From the NCBI GenBank assembly GCA_964578835.1, contig CAZOEL010000001.1:62001-126000 (forward strand): a stretch of 64,000 nucleotides of DNA. Direction: 5' to 3'. This document shows, one piece after another, positions 52,606 through 60,856 of this stretch (within the stretch, counting starts at the first letter, position 1; each line of letters begins with the position of its first letter). The position numbers were made by a program, and so were the translations under genes. This stretch comes from CAZOEL01 sp964578835 (GTDB taxonomy: Bacteria; Desulfobacterota; Syntrophobacteria; Syntrophobacterales; Syntrophobacteraceae). Below the pieces are notes generated by a model that was not told the origin of the DNA, made no database searches, and was given only the letters and a program-made list of their open reading frames with translations.

Positions 52606-55359
52606 ATGCCCTGGAGTTTTTTTGCCAGTCTGCGGATGCGCTTGATATTGCTGGTTCTCCTCGCGGTTCTTCCTGCTCTTGGCCTGACGATCTATTCCGG
52701 ACTGGAACAACGAGAGCATGCTATCGCTCAAGCGAAGATGCGAGCCTTGAAGCTGGCGCAGAATGCGTCGGAATATCACAAAGAACTGATTGAAAGCGCG
52801 TACAGAACTCTCTATGTGCTCTCTCTGTTGCCGCAGATGCAACAAATGGAGCCCCTCTCTTGCTCATCAACCTTTATTGCGCTGCTGGATGAATCAAAGG
52901 GAATCAATGCTATTGCCATCGTCAATTCGGACGGAAGCATTCTTACGAGCGCTCCTACGCTGAGTCGGCCGGTTAGTGTCGCCGATCGCCCTTATTTCAA
53001 GCGGTTTATTCGAACAAGCAGCTTTGTCATTGGAGAATACCAGTCCAGCGGCATCAGCGGAAAACCGAGCATTACGCTCGGCTATCCCTTGCTTGATAAG
53101 AAAGGGCGTCTTAAGGCCGGGATTATCACGGAGTTGGATCTCGACTGTCTCAACCGCCTGATCGCGAATATCGGCCTGCCCGCCAGCGCAACCATCTCTA
53201 TCGTGGATAGGGGCGGCACGGTGCTGGCCCGTTATCCAGATCCCGAGCAGTATGTCGGAAAAAACATACAAGAGCCCATGAAAGACATAATCTCGAAAGG
53301 CGAGGGCGTCACAGAGGGCGTTGGCGTAGACGGAGTCCCCCGCCTCTATGGCTTCACCTCCCTTGGTAAGACCTCTGAAGCTCTTTATTTGCGGGTGGGG
53401 GTATCCCGAGACCTTGCGTTTGCAGAGGCTAATTGGCATTTTATGAGAAATCTCGGGTTGCTGGCTCTTGTATCCATACTGGTTCTGGTAATCTCCTTTT
53501 TTGTGGGAGAAAGCTTCATCCTGCGTCGCCTCGGGACTTTGCTCAAGGTCACGGGCGCGGTTGCAAAAGGAAACCTGGGCGTGAGAGTCGGGCCGTCTTA
53601 TGCGGGAGGAGAGCTTGGGCAGTTGGGCAGAGCTTTCGACGAGATGGCTGAGTCCCTCCAGCTTCATGAGGCGGAGCTTCAAAGAGCGCATATCGACCTG
53701 GAAAAGCATGTTAGAGAGAGAACTTACGAGCTCGAAAATGTAAATGCGCTTCTCAAACTGGAAGTTGAAGAACGGAGGCAAAAAGAAGAGGATCTCAAGA
53801 AGAGTGAAGAGCGTTACCGGAGCCTTGTCGAGACGGCAACGGACATTATTTTCACGATATCCTTTGAGAGCGGCGCCATAACCTCCTTGAACCGCTCTTT
53901 CGAGAAGCTGACCGGCTGGACCCGCGATGAATGGCTTGGCGGTTCTTTTACGTCCATTATCCATCCAGACGATCTGGATCTGGCCAGGGCGATATCTTGT
54001 CTGGTGGAAAACGGGGAGTTTCCAGCTCCTTATGAGCTGCGGATTCGCAAAAAGTCGGGTGAGTACCTTGCTCTGGAGATCATATCTTCACCCCAGGTCG
54101 AGTATGGAGAGATAATAGGGGAATTGGCTATAGCCAGGGACCTGACCGAGCGCAAGCGGTCGGAAGAGAAACATCAGAAGCTCGAGGCGCAACTCAGGCA
54201 GGCGCAAAAGATGGAAGCCATAGGGGTTCTCGCAGGGGGAATTGCGCACGATTTCAACAATATCTTGGGAATAATACTTGGGTTTTCTCAGCTCGCTACG
54301 CTGCAGACTTCTGAGGGGAGCAAGCTGCACAACTATCTCGAGAATGTTGTCAAAGCCAGTCTTCGGGCCAAAGATCTGGTGGTTCAGATCCTTTCTTTCA
54401 GTCGTCAGACTGAGCAGGAGCGCAAGCCGGTAGTCGCCTCTTCCATTGTGAAGGAAGCTCTCAAACTGATCCGCGCTTCCATACCGGCGACCATTGAAAT
54501 CCGTCAGAATATTGCGTCCAAAGGCGTTATTTTCGCCGACCCGACTCAAGTTCATCAAGTGTTAATGAACCTTTGCACCAACGCTGCGCACGCCATGTCG
54601 GAAAAAGGAGGGGTGCTCGAGGTTGGCCTCGATAATGTGGAGATCGATTCCGCCTTTGTTTCTCGGTACCCGGAGATGAGCTTGGGGTCCTGCGTCAGGC
54701 TGAGCGTCAGCGATACGGGGTGCGGCATGGATGCCGCCATCAAGGAGCGCATATTCGATCCCTATTTCACTACAAAGCAAAAGGGAGACGGAACCGGCCT
54801 GGGGCTGGCCGTTGTTCATGGAATTGTAAAAAGTTATGACGGAATGGTTTCGGTTTATAGCGAGCCCGGCGTAGGGAGCACCTTTCAAGTTATTTTGCCG
54901 AGGCTTGTCGGCGAGTCGGAGGGCGCCACGGGAGAATCGCCTTCTCTGCCCCTTGGGCGGGGGCAGACCATTTTACTTGTGGATGACGAGACTGCGCTGC
55001 TGCATATGGGGGAAGCCCTGTTGGAACAGTTCGGCTATAAAGTCGTTGCAAAAGCTGACGCCTTTGAAGCTTTGAAAGCGTTTCGGGCCGGCCCGGATGC
55101 CTTCGACCTGGTGATTACCGATCACACCATGCCGCATATGACCGGCGTCGATCTGGCCAGGGAGATGATGCGTCTGCGTCCCGATATTCCGGTTATTCTC
55201 ACTACCGGCTTCAATCGGATGATCACTCAGGAAGCGGTCAAGTCCATCGGAATTCGAGAGCTTCTAATGAAGCCCGTCGTTACCGGCGATTTAGCGCAAA
55301 TCGTCAGTCGCGTCCTGGAAGAGGCGGGCGGCGAGGCTAGAGAGAGCGCCTCCATCTGA
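52606..55359 (+). CDS. Membrane hybrid histidine kinase: dCACHE-HAMP-PAS-HisKA-HATPase-receiver
   Basis: The product (917 aa) has two membrane helices (about 12-30 and 280-303) flanking a periplasmic double-CACHE sensor (VADRPYFKRFIRTSSFVIGEYQSSGISGKPSITLGYPL, IVDRGGTVLARYPD). A HAMP linker, a PAS domain (about 405-520), HisKA with H548 (GGIAHDFNN), an HATPase (GCGMDA, GTGLGLAVVHGIV) and a C-terminal receiver with D839 (LVITDHTMPHMTG) follow. It senses an extracellular small molecule and probably hands its phosphate to its own receiver or a separate phosphotransferase. Its kinase-receiver half is a paralogue of the protein at 11896-14106. It ends in a 23-bp overlap with the convergent lipoprotein gene. 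Confidence 0.92.
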   Translation: MPWSFFASLRMRLILLVLLAVLPALGLTIYSGLEQREHAIAQAKMRALKLAQNASEYHKELIESAYRTLYVLSLLPQMQQMEPLSCSSTFIALLDESKGINAIAIVNSDGSILTSAPTLSRPVSVADRPYFKRFIRTSSFVIGEYQSSGISGKPSITLGYPLLDKKGRLKAGIITELDLDCLNRLIANIGLPASATISIVDRGGTVLARYPDPEQYVGKNIQEPMKDIISKGEGVTEGVGVDGVPRLYGFTSLGKTSEALYLRVGVSRDLAFAEANWHFMRNLGLLALVSILVLVISFFVGESFILRRLGTLLKVTGAVAKGNLGVRVGPSYAGGELGQLGRAFDEMAESLQLHEAELQRAHIDLEKHVRERTYELENVNALLKLEVEERRQKEEDLKKSEERYRSLVETATDIIFTISFESGAITSLNRSFEKLTGWTRDEWLGGSFTSIIHPDDLDLARAISCLVENGEFPAPYELRIRKKSGEYLALEIISSPQVEYGEIIGELAIARDLTERKRSEEKHQKLEAQLRQAQKMEAIGVLAGGIAHDFNNILGIILGFSQLATLQTSEGSKLHNYLENVVKASLRAKDLVVQILSFSRQTEQERKPVVASSIVKEALKLIRASIPATIEIRQNIASKGVIFADPTQVHQVLMNLCTNAAHAMSEKGGVLEVGLDNVEIDSAFVSRYPEMSLGSCVRLSVSDTGCGMDAAIKERIFDPYFTTKQKGDGTGLGLAVVHGIVKSYDGMVSVYSEPGVGSTFQVILPRLVGESEGATGESPSLPLGRGQTILLVDDETALLHMGEALLEQFGYKVVAKADAFEALKAFRAGPDAFDLVITDHTMPHMTGVDLAREMMRLRPDIPVILTTGFNRMITQEAVKSIGIRELLMKPVVTGDLAQIVSRVLEEAGGEARESASI

Positions 55360-55930
55360 TCAATCCGTCTTCTACCGCTTCAATGGCGGTATTCAAAGCG
55401 ACTCTTATGCTCTCCTGGGGAGTCAACCCGGTGTGAGCGCCTGTTGTGGATTCTCCATGCCCTCTGATTTTCGTTACCATTGACATATCGGAAGGGTAGA
55501 TCTCCAGAATAATATCAATATCAAAGCCATATTCCAGAGGCCTGGCTCGGTCGCTCACCTCGTTGAAGCGTGGAAGCGCCACGTAGTCCACCATCTCCAG
55601 TTCGGGGCTCTCAGCAATCATAATGGATCTGGCTTCGGCTTCGTCCTGGACCCGAATCGTCTCGACGGATCGAAAAGTCCTTCTGAAGAGCGCCGTAAGA
55701 CCGTCCGCAGCCTCTTGTCCTATGAAATGACGAACCTCACCTCCCCTTAGCCTGCTCACATAGACATATCTGTCAAAAGTATCGGGGATGATCAAAAGAA
55801 TTTTTGCCGCGACGGGCTCGGCATAGATGCGTCGGGCTCCGTCCGAATAGAATGGCGGAGGAGCATAAACGCACGATGCTATAACAGTCACGAATGCAAA
55901 CAAGGCAACGAGCTCAAAGTATCTTTTCAA
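55337..55930 (-). CDS. Hypothetical lipoprotein
   Basis: The product (197 aa from a TTG at 55930) opens with MKRYFELVALFAFVTVIASC, a lipoprotein signal whose Cys20 would be lipidated. The TTG is chosen because GAGGAG ends about 6 bases upstream; a more distal ATG adds a non-conserved Lys/Glu tail. The mature domain contains ARRIYAEPVAAKILLIIPDTFDRYVYVSRLRGGEV and ends with a helix near IEAVEDGLIRWRRSL. The layout resembles small periplasmic lipoproteins tied to outer-membrane assembly (an LPS/DUF-type 'DUF' family), but no family could be named. It converges on the dCACHE kinase gene, with which its 3' end overlaps. Confidence 0.72.
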   Translation of the reverse strand: MKRYFELVALFAFVTVIASCVYAPPPFYSDGARRIYAEPVAAKILLIIPDTFDRYVYVSRLRGGEVRHFIGQEAADGLTALFRRTFRSVETIRVQDEAEARSIMIAESPELEMVDYVALPRFNEVSDRARPLEYGFDIDIILEIYPSDMSMVTKIRGHGESTTGAHTGLTPQESIRVALNTAIEAVEDGLIRWRRSL

Positions 55931-56148
55931 GTTCGACTCCTCTTTTTTCAATATTTTCAAATCCAGGGAATCGGCGACAGACGCAACCTATCGAACAACA
56001 TAGGGCAAGGATCGCCCTCGGGTCAACAAAGCAAACGTATTGTCATTTCTATATTTAATAATTACGGGTACAATATGGGCGTTTAGCTTCGAAGAAGAAT
56101 ATTTTTTGGGAAGGCCAATGAGTTTACTCTTGCAACAGGGGGAGCGTA

Positions 56149-56517
56149 ATGAAAGTCGCATTGGCTGCTGTCGTCTTAATCGTGGCCCTTGCCATGCCCT
56201 TGACGGGCGGCGCTTCAGGCACTTTTCAGTGCGGGTCCAGGATTATGTCATTTGGAGCAAGCAAGTCTGAAGTGCTATATCGATGTGGGTCGCCGACGTG
56301 GACCGATAGCTGGGAAGAGGAGCGCGTCGAAAGAGTCTTCGGTTTTCCCCGTACGGGTGAAAGCTACTATTACGGAACGAGGATACCGCTCTTCACCGTT
56401 GTGCGCGTCCTCATAGAAGAGTGGACATACAACCTGGGGCCGAATCGATTCACGCGAGTGCTTCTGTTCGAAAACAACAGACTCGTGCGGGTAGATACGG
56501 GAGGCTACGGCTACTGA
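56149..56517 (+). CDS. DUF2845-like secreted protein
   Basis: The product (122 aa) starts with a signal peptide (MKVALAAVVLIVALAMPLTGGASG). The mature part has FQCGSRIMSFGASKSEVLYRCGSPTWTDSWEE and EEWTYNLGPNRFTRVLLFENNRLVRVDTGGYGY. The CG...(S)K.EVL.rCG.P pattern followed by a W.YN.GP..f...l.F..g.l..i..G.YG ending is the layout of the DUF2845 family of unknown function. Two Cys probably form a disulfide. GGGGAGCG precedes the ATG. Neighbours do not suggest a pathway. Confidence 0.78.
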   Translation: MKVALAAVVLIVALAMPLTGGASGTFQCGSRIMSFGASKSEVLYRCGSPTWTDSWEEERVERVFGFPRTGESYYYGTRIPLFTVVRVLIEEWTYNLGPNRFTRVLLFENNRLVRVDTGGYGY

Positions 56518-56623
56518 TCGAGGATACTTTTTTGTCATCGCGCCGGCGTAAAGGCATTCCCAGGATGAGTGATTTTTTTCCCGGACCGCTCATCCCATTT
56601 ACCACTCCGCCCATCTGCGGGAG

Positions 56624-57037
56624 CTATAGGATTTCAGCCTTGATCTTTTCCAGCACTTTTTCCATTTCGCCGGCTGCATAACTCTGGGCGCGCCATGGCG
56701 AGAGGAATCCGTCCCCCTTGAGACGTGGGATGATATGGAAATGCAGGTGATCCACGAGTTGGCCCGCGGCGCGGAAGTTATTCTGCAGAAGATTGAATCC
56801 CGGCGCATCTACGCTTCTATAAACGGCTTTGGCTATTTTCTGACATACGGCGATACATGCCTGAAGCTCTTCCGGCGGAATGTCAAGGAGCGTGACGTAG
56901 TGCTTTTTCGGGACCACCAGGGAATGCCCCGGGTTGATCGGGTTTATGTCTACAAAGCTCAACACGTTCTCGTCCTCATAGATCTTGGAGCAGGGAATAT
57001 CCCCTTTGATAATTTTACAGAAGATGCAATCCGCCAT
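56624..57037 (-). CDS. HIT-family nucleoside phosphate hydrolase (Hint-like)
   Basis: The product (137 aa) is a histidine-triad protein. It begins CIFCKIIKGDIPCSKIYED, continues FVDINPINPGHSLVVPKKH, and ends with the catalytic triad HLHFHIIPR. Members cleave AMP from aminoacyl- or phosphoramidate-linked nucleotides. ATG 57037 is supported by AAGGAG 5 bases upstream; longer in-frame starts lack it. The N-terminal Cys pair (CIFC) is that of the zinc-binding Hint group. It stands alone between two unrelated genes. Confidence 0.94.
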   Translation of the reverse strand: MADCIFCKIIKGDIPCSKIYEDENVLSFVDINPINPGHSLVVPKKHYVTLLDIPPEELQACIAVCQKIAKAVYRSVDAPGFNLLQNNFRAAGQLVDHLHFHIIPRLKGDGFLSPWRAQSYAAGEMEKVLEKIKAEIL

Positions 57038-57213
57038 GCCGTCTCCTTTCATGGGCTGAAAGATGTTGATTCTCCAGAATGTTCCAATGATGCCTGTTGA
57101 ACGATATAGCAATCGACATTAAACTAGCAAACGCGGTTTGAACTGTAAAGGCGTTGGGAGGCGTAATTACGGGCGCCGGAGTGACTTTCGAATAAGAAAA
57201 GGAGAAGACGCTT

Positions 57214-57795
57214 ATGATGATGTTGGGCATATATGGCTCGCCTCGAAAGGGTGGAAACACCGATCTCATGCTGGATGCTTTCCTCGAGGGGGCTGCCGAG
57301 GCGGGGGCGGAGGTGCGTAAGGTGTACGTGAGGGATCTCAAGATTTCCGGCTGCATCGAGTGCGGATACTGCGATAAGGCCGGAGTCTGCATTCAGAAGG
57401 ACGATATGGCCGATGTTTACCCTCTTTTCGAGCAGGCTCAACATGTGGTGGTCGCGTCTCCGATCTTTTTCTATGGAGTCACCGGCCAGTTGAAGCTCCT
57501 TGTCGACCGTTCTCAGGCTCCTTTCATGAAACGGGAAATGGCGAAGAAAGCGAACCAGCCGCTTCCGAACGAGGCGGGTAGGAAAGGATTTTTGTTGAGC
57601 GCGGCTGCAACCAAAGGAAAACGCCTGTTTGAATGCGCTGTGCTTTGCATCAAATATTTCTTCGACGCCATAGGCGTGGAATATGCGGGCGATCTCTGCT
57701 TGCGTGGGCTTGACAAGAAAGGCGACATTCTGAACGAGGCTTCTTCTTTGGAAGAATGTCGCCAGGCGGGAAGAGCTTTGGCGACGAGCGGTTGA
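57214..57795 (+). CDS. Flavodoxin-fold NAD(P)H oxidoreductase / iron-sulfur flavoprotein-like
   Basis: The product (193 aa) has the FMN-binding start LGIYGSPRKGGNTDLMLDAFLEG and the second loop SPIFFYGVTGQLKLLVDR of the NADPH-dependent FMN reductase/flavodoxin-like family. Between them, residues around 46-60 contain CIECGYCDKAGVC, i.e. C-x2-C-x2-C-x5-C, matching the compact [4Fe-4S] motif of archaeal and anaerobe iron-sulfur flavoproteins. It may therefore use both FMN and a cluster to reduce oxygen, peroxide or quinones. Three successive ATG codons start the gene after GGAG. No operon partner; a repeat cluster follows. Confidence 0.86.
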   Translation: MMMLGIYGSPRKGGNTDLMLDAFLEGAAEAGAEVRKVYVRDLKISGCIECGYCDKAGVCIQKDDMADVYPLFEQAQHVVVASPIFFYGVTGQLKLLVDRSQAPFMKREMAKKANQPLPNEAGRKGFLLSAAATKGKRLFECAVLCIKYFFDAIGVEYAGDLCLRGLDKKGDILNEASSLEECRQAGRALATSG

Positions 57796-57880
57796 TTCCG
57801 GTTGCCGGATAAGAGTCTGACGAGCATGGGCTTGGAAGTTCTCTTATCGGGTGTATTTGTAAAAAGGGAATTAAAGCATA

Positions 57881-58006
57881 AGCCCTGAAGGGGCGAGACA
57901 ACCACTTTCCAGATATTCCGCCCCTTCAGGGCTATAAAATGAGGGTGATATTCCCCACACCCAGGGCGTTGCCCTGGGCTATGATGTTCCGCCCCTTCGG
58001 GACTTC
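57881..58006. repeat. Interspersed palindromic repeat cluster (REP-like)
   Basis: Three related hairpin-forming units sit in the 307-bp gap between the flavoprotein and pyrD genes: AGCCCTGAAGGGGCG (57881-57895) with its exact complement (57919-57933), then CCCAGGGC-GTT-GCCCTGGG (57960-57978), then another CGCCCCTTCGGGAC-type unit (about 57990-58003). This arrangement of 'CCCTGAAGGGGC' and 'CCCAGGGCgttGCCCTGGG' modules is one I recognise as a widespread short interspersed repeat in diverse bacteria, often wrongly translated. It may also terminate transcription of the convergent neighbours. The rest of the gap shows nothing recognisable. Confidence 0.7.
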
Positions 58007-58102
58007 GCACTTGCCGCTTTGGCCCCTTTGTACGAATGCGTCCGTTCTTATCCGGCCCCTTTCCGCCTGATCCCGTATTTCCGCCCGCCTACGCAGGTTA
58101 TT

Positions 58103-59095
58103 CTACGAGAGGTCCAGATCCTCGCAGGCTTTTTCGGCAAACGGAAAGACGCAGCTCTTGTCGAGCGAGCCGATATACTCTTCGATGCTCTGCAAGCGCT
58201 GTACTCGTAGAAACCGTTCTATTCCCTCTATTATCTCCAATCCGACGGACGGATTGATAAAATTTGCGGTCCCAACCTGTATGGCGCTTGCGCCTACGAG
58301 GAGAAATTCCAGAGCGTCTGTGGCATTACCGATTCCGCCGATCCCAATGACGGGGCAATTTACGGCCTGCAGAACCTCGTGCGTGCAGCGCAGGGCTATG
58401 GGCTTTACGGCGGGGCCGGAAAGTCCGCCTATGACATTGGCGAGCCTCGGGCGGCGGGAGAAAATATCCACCGCCATCGCCGCCACGGTGTTGATGCAGG
58501 AGAGGATGTCGCTTCCCGCGTCCACTGCGGCTTTCGCTATGTCGCCGATTCTCGTGACATTGGGAGTGAGCTTGGTGATGAGCGGAAGGGAAGTGGCGCG
58601 GCGCACCGCCTGAACAACGCTTGCGGCCATGGTTGGGTCTGTTCCGAAGACCATTCCGCCTTGCTTGACATTGGGGCAGCTGATGTTGATTTCCAGGGCC
58701 GCGATCCCTGGCGCTTCGCTCAGCCTGGCGGCCATCTCTGCGTATTCTTCGAGAATATTCCCGAAGATGTTGACTATTACCGGAACCTGCCGCTCCCTGA
58801 GATAGGGGAGCTTTCTCTCCAGGAAGGCGTCGAGGCCGACGTTTTCCAGGCCAATGGCGTTGATGAGCCCGGCCGGCGTTTCCACAAGTCGAGGGGAGGG
58901 GTTCCCTGCGCGCGGGTGAAGCGAGATGCCTTTGACGACCACGGCCCCGAGGCGGCTGATGTCCATGAAATCGGAGTATTCTTCTCCATAGCCGAACGTG
59001 CCGGAGGCCGTCATTACCGGGTTTTTTAGCCGCAAAGGGCCTAAATGCACTGAAAGATCGGGGTCGGCATCTGCTGAATTTGGATTTTTTTCCAT
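58103..59095 (-). CDS. pyrD: Dihydroorotate dehydrogenase B (NAD+), catalytic subunit
   Basis: PyrD type 1B (330 aa) oxidises dihydroorotate in pyrimidine synthesis using FMN, transferring electrons to the PyrK subunit. Blocks: LKNPVMTASGTFGYGEEYSDF, VVVKGISLHPRAGNPSPRLVETPAGLINAIGLENVG, the catalytic-Cys loop INISCPNVKQGGMVFGTDP, LITKLTPNVTRI, GGLSGPAVKPIALR and GIGGIGNATDALEFLLVGASAIQVGTANF. The catalytic residue is Cys (as in class 1), in SCPN. The ATG at 59095 lies 55 nt inside the end of pyrK, an unusually long overlap. It ends the pgeF-pyrK-pyrD unit. Confidence 0.97.
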   Translation of the reverse strand: MEKNPNSADADPDLSVHLGPLRLKNPVMTASGTFGYGEEYSDFMDISRLGAVVVKGISLHPRAGNPSPRLVETPAGLINAIGLENVGLDAFLERKLPYLRERQVPVIVNIFGNILEEYAEMAARLSEAPGIAALEINISCPNVKQGGMVFGTDPTMAASVVQAVRRATSLPLITKLTPNVTRIGDIAKAAVDAGSDILSCINTVAAMAVDIFSRRPRLANVIGGLSGPAVKPIALRCTHEVLQAVNCPVIGIGGIGNATDALEFLLVGASAIQVGTANFINPSVGLEIIEGIERFLRVQRLQSIEEYIGSLDKSCVFPFAEKACEDLDLS

Positions 59096-59910
59096 TCGAT
59101 AGATCCTGCGTCGAAGATGGGTCCGTCTTTACAAACGTGTACATAGCGGTCTTCTGTTGGGGCTCCGGGAACTGCTGCGGGAAGGGCGCACCCGAGGCAT
59201 GCGCCGAGGCCGCACGCCATCAGAGACTCGAGGGAGAGCTGAGTGGGAATGTCGTTCGCAAGCGCCCACTGTGCGGCGTGATACTGCATGGCGAGAGGAC
59301 CGCAGGCATACAGCGCATCAGGGCGGAGCTTTTGAGCTTCCGCAAATTCCTGCAGGAGCTGCGTCACATAGCCGCAATAGCCGAGGCTTCCGTCATCGGT
59401 GCTCTGGTGGACCGAAATCCCGAGATCATGGAAAATTGCTGCCGGAAGAAGCTCGTCGGCCGTGCGGGCGCCGTAGAAAAGATGGATGGCTTTGGGCTGC
59501 TGCAGGGCAGGAGAGGCCGCAAGCTTCATCATGAGCTCGAAAAGTGGAGCGATGCCGATTCCTCCCGCGAGCAAAAAAACAGTTTTCGGCGCCTGCTGAG
59601 GCATATCGAAGCCGTTTCCGAGAGGGCCGATGGCGTCCAAGACCGTTCCCGGAGTGGCTTGCGAGAGGATCCATGTGCCGCGTCCCACCACTCTGTATAG
59701 GATTTCAATAATGCCTTCTTCCGGGAGAATCCGGTGGAAAGAGAAGGGGCGTCGCAAAAGGGGGTCTATGCCGTCTCGAGCCCGGAGCATGAGGAATTGG
59801 CCCGGAGCGGCCTCTTTAGCAATCGCAGGCGCCTTCAGCCTCATGCGGTAGGTTTGCAGCGCAACTTTTTCCTGGTCTATGACCAGGACATCTTCCTTTA
59901 GCTTTGGCAT
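59041..59910 (-). CDS. pyrK: Dihydroorotate dehydrogenase B electron-transfer subunit
   Basis: PyrK (289 aa) carries FAD and a [2Fe-2S] cluster linking PyrD to NAD+. The FAD-binding half shows GQFLMLRARDGIDPLLRRPFSFH. The NAD-binding half shows LLAGGIGIAPLFELMMKL and FYGARTADELL. Cluster ligands are in LMACGLGACLGCALPA and the distal HVCKDGPIFDAGSIEW. The gene starts 12 nt after the pgeF stop on the minus strand and overlaps pyrD. It is somewhat longer than usual (about 255-265 residues) because the tail continues past the FDAG motif into the overlap with pyrD. Confidence 0.96.
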   Translation of the reverse strand: MPKLKEDVLVIDQEKVALQTYRMRLKAPAIAKEAAPGQFLMLRARDGIDPLLRRPFSFHRILPEEGIIEILYRVVGRGTWILSQATPGTVLDAIGPLGNGFDMPQQAPKTVFLLAGGIGIAPLFELMMKLAASPALQQPKAIHLFYGARTADELLPAAIFHDLGISVHQSTDDGSLGYCGYVTQLLQEFAEAQKLRPDALYACGPLAMQYHAAQWALANDIPTQLSLESLMACGLGACLGCALPAAVPGAPTEDRYVHVCKDGPIFDAGSIEWKKIQIQQMPTPIFQCI

Positions 59911-59922
59911 GCGAATCGTTCC

Positions 59923-60696
59923 TTAAAGTTCTTCCCGCCAGGCTATCACCGCCGCCATGCGGCCCGTATCGCCTTCCCCTCTGAAGGAAAAGAAATCTCG
60001 GGTTTCGCAAACCGTGCAGCGGTCAGCCGTCTCTATATTTTGAGGCTTGACGCCGCAGTCTGTAAGCTGCTTGCGGCTTATGGCCCAGAAGTCGAAATGG
60101 AGGGGCTTGGATTGGAAAGGCAGAAAGGATGCGGGGAGCTCGTCTCGATAGTTTCGGAATTCTGCGCAGCATGGCCCAAGCGACGGGCTGATCGCGGCAA
60201 AAAGGTCAGCCGGTCTGCAGCCGAATCGTTCTTCGAGAAAAGTGACGGCTTTGACTGGAAGCTCCTGCACGCTTCCTCGCCATCCACAGTGAACGTTGGC
60301 AATGACCCTGCGGACGGGATCGACGAGAAAGATGGCCTGGCAATCGGCAATCTTGATCATGAGTCCGACGCCCGGCAGTTGAGTCGCCAGCGCATCTCCA
60401 GCAGGCATGAGCAAAACACCGCACTCAGTTTTTGCTTTCTCCAGGGCTTCTTCGTCCACAGCATGGATCTTATCGCCATGCACCTGAAGGGATGCCGCCA
60501 GCTGCCGCACTCCCACAGCGTTCTTCACCCGCAGAGCATTTTCATGAACGGCGTCTTGAGAATCGCCTATATTCCAGGCTAAATTAAGAGTTGCAAAGGG
60601 AGGCTTGCTGACGCCTCCGTGACGAGCAAAAACCCCGTGGGAAAGACCCGGAATTTTGGAGAGCAATTGAAAAGTATGCCTGGTGGGATGTTCCAT
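59923..60696 (-). CDS. pgeF: Polyphenol oxidase-family / peptidoglycan-editing factor (YfiH/PgeF)
   Basis: The product (257 aa) belongs to the YfiH/laccase-domain family. The N-terminal part has GLSHGVFARHGGVSKPPFATLNLAWNIGDS. The three conserved metal-site blocks are QVHGDKIHAVDE, IKIADCQAIFLVDP and NVHCGWRGSVQEL, with the Cys and His expected. E. coli YfiH removes misincorporated L-Ser from peptidoglycan precursors; other members act as purine nucleosidases. ATG 60696 gives the usual length (about 245); an in-frame TTG further up lacks a ribosome site. It heads the pyrK-pyrD unit. Confidence 0.93.
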   Translation of the reverse strand: MEHPTRHTFQLLSKIPGLSHGVFARHGGVSKPPFATLNLAWNIGDSQDAVHENALRVKNAVGVRQLAASLQVHGDKIHAVDEEALEKAKTECGVLLMPAGDALATQLPGVGLMIKIADCQAIFLVDPVRRVIANVHCGWRGSVQELPVKAVTFLEERFGCRPADLFAAISPSLGPCCAEFRNYRDELPASFLPFQSKPLHFDFWAISRKQLTDCGVKPQNIETADRCTVCETRDFFSFRGEGDTGRMAAVIAWREEL

Positions 60697-60856
60697 CTTT
60701 TGTCTATTAGGTCCTCGTGAATTGCGGCCTCCATCCGAAGCCTCCAGCGAGCTATTGCTTAACGCCAATTTTGATTTAAGGCAAGCTTAATTGACAATGG
60801 GAGCCGCATTCTTAGCTTAGTAGCGAATTTCCCCACGAACTATTTGGAGGTTGAAT

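Noticed and set aside
55337..55359. Overlapping 3' ends of the dCACHE kinase and lipoprotein genes
   Set aside because: A 23-bp convergent overlap is common in compact genomes and needs no special explanation.
57513..58010. Minus-strand frame containing the peptide SPGQRPGCGEYHPH
   Set aside because: It crosses the flavoprotein gene and translates the palindromic repeat; such peptides are known artefacts of this repeat type.
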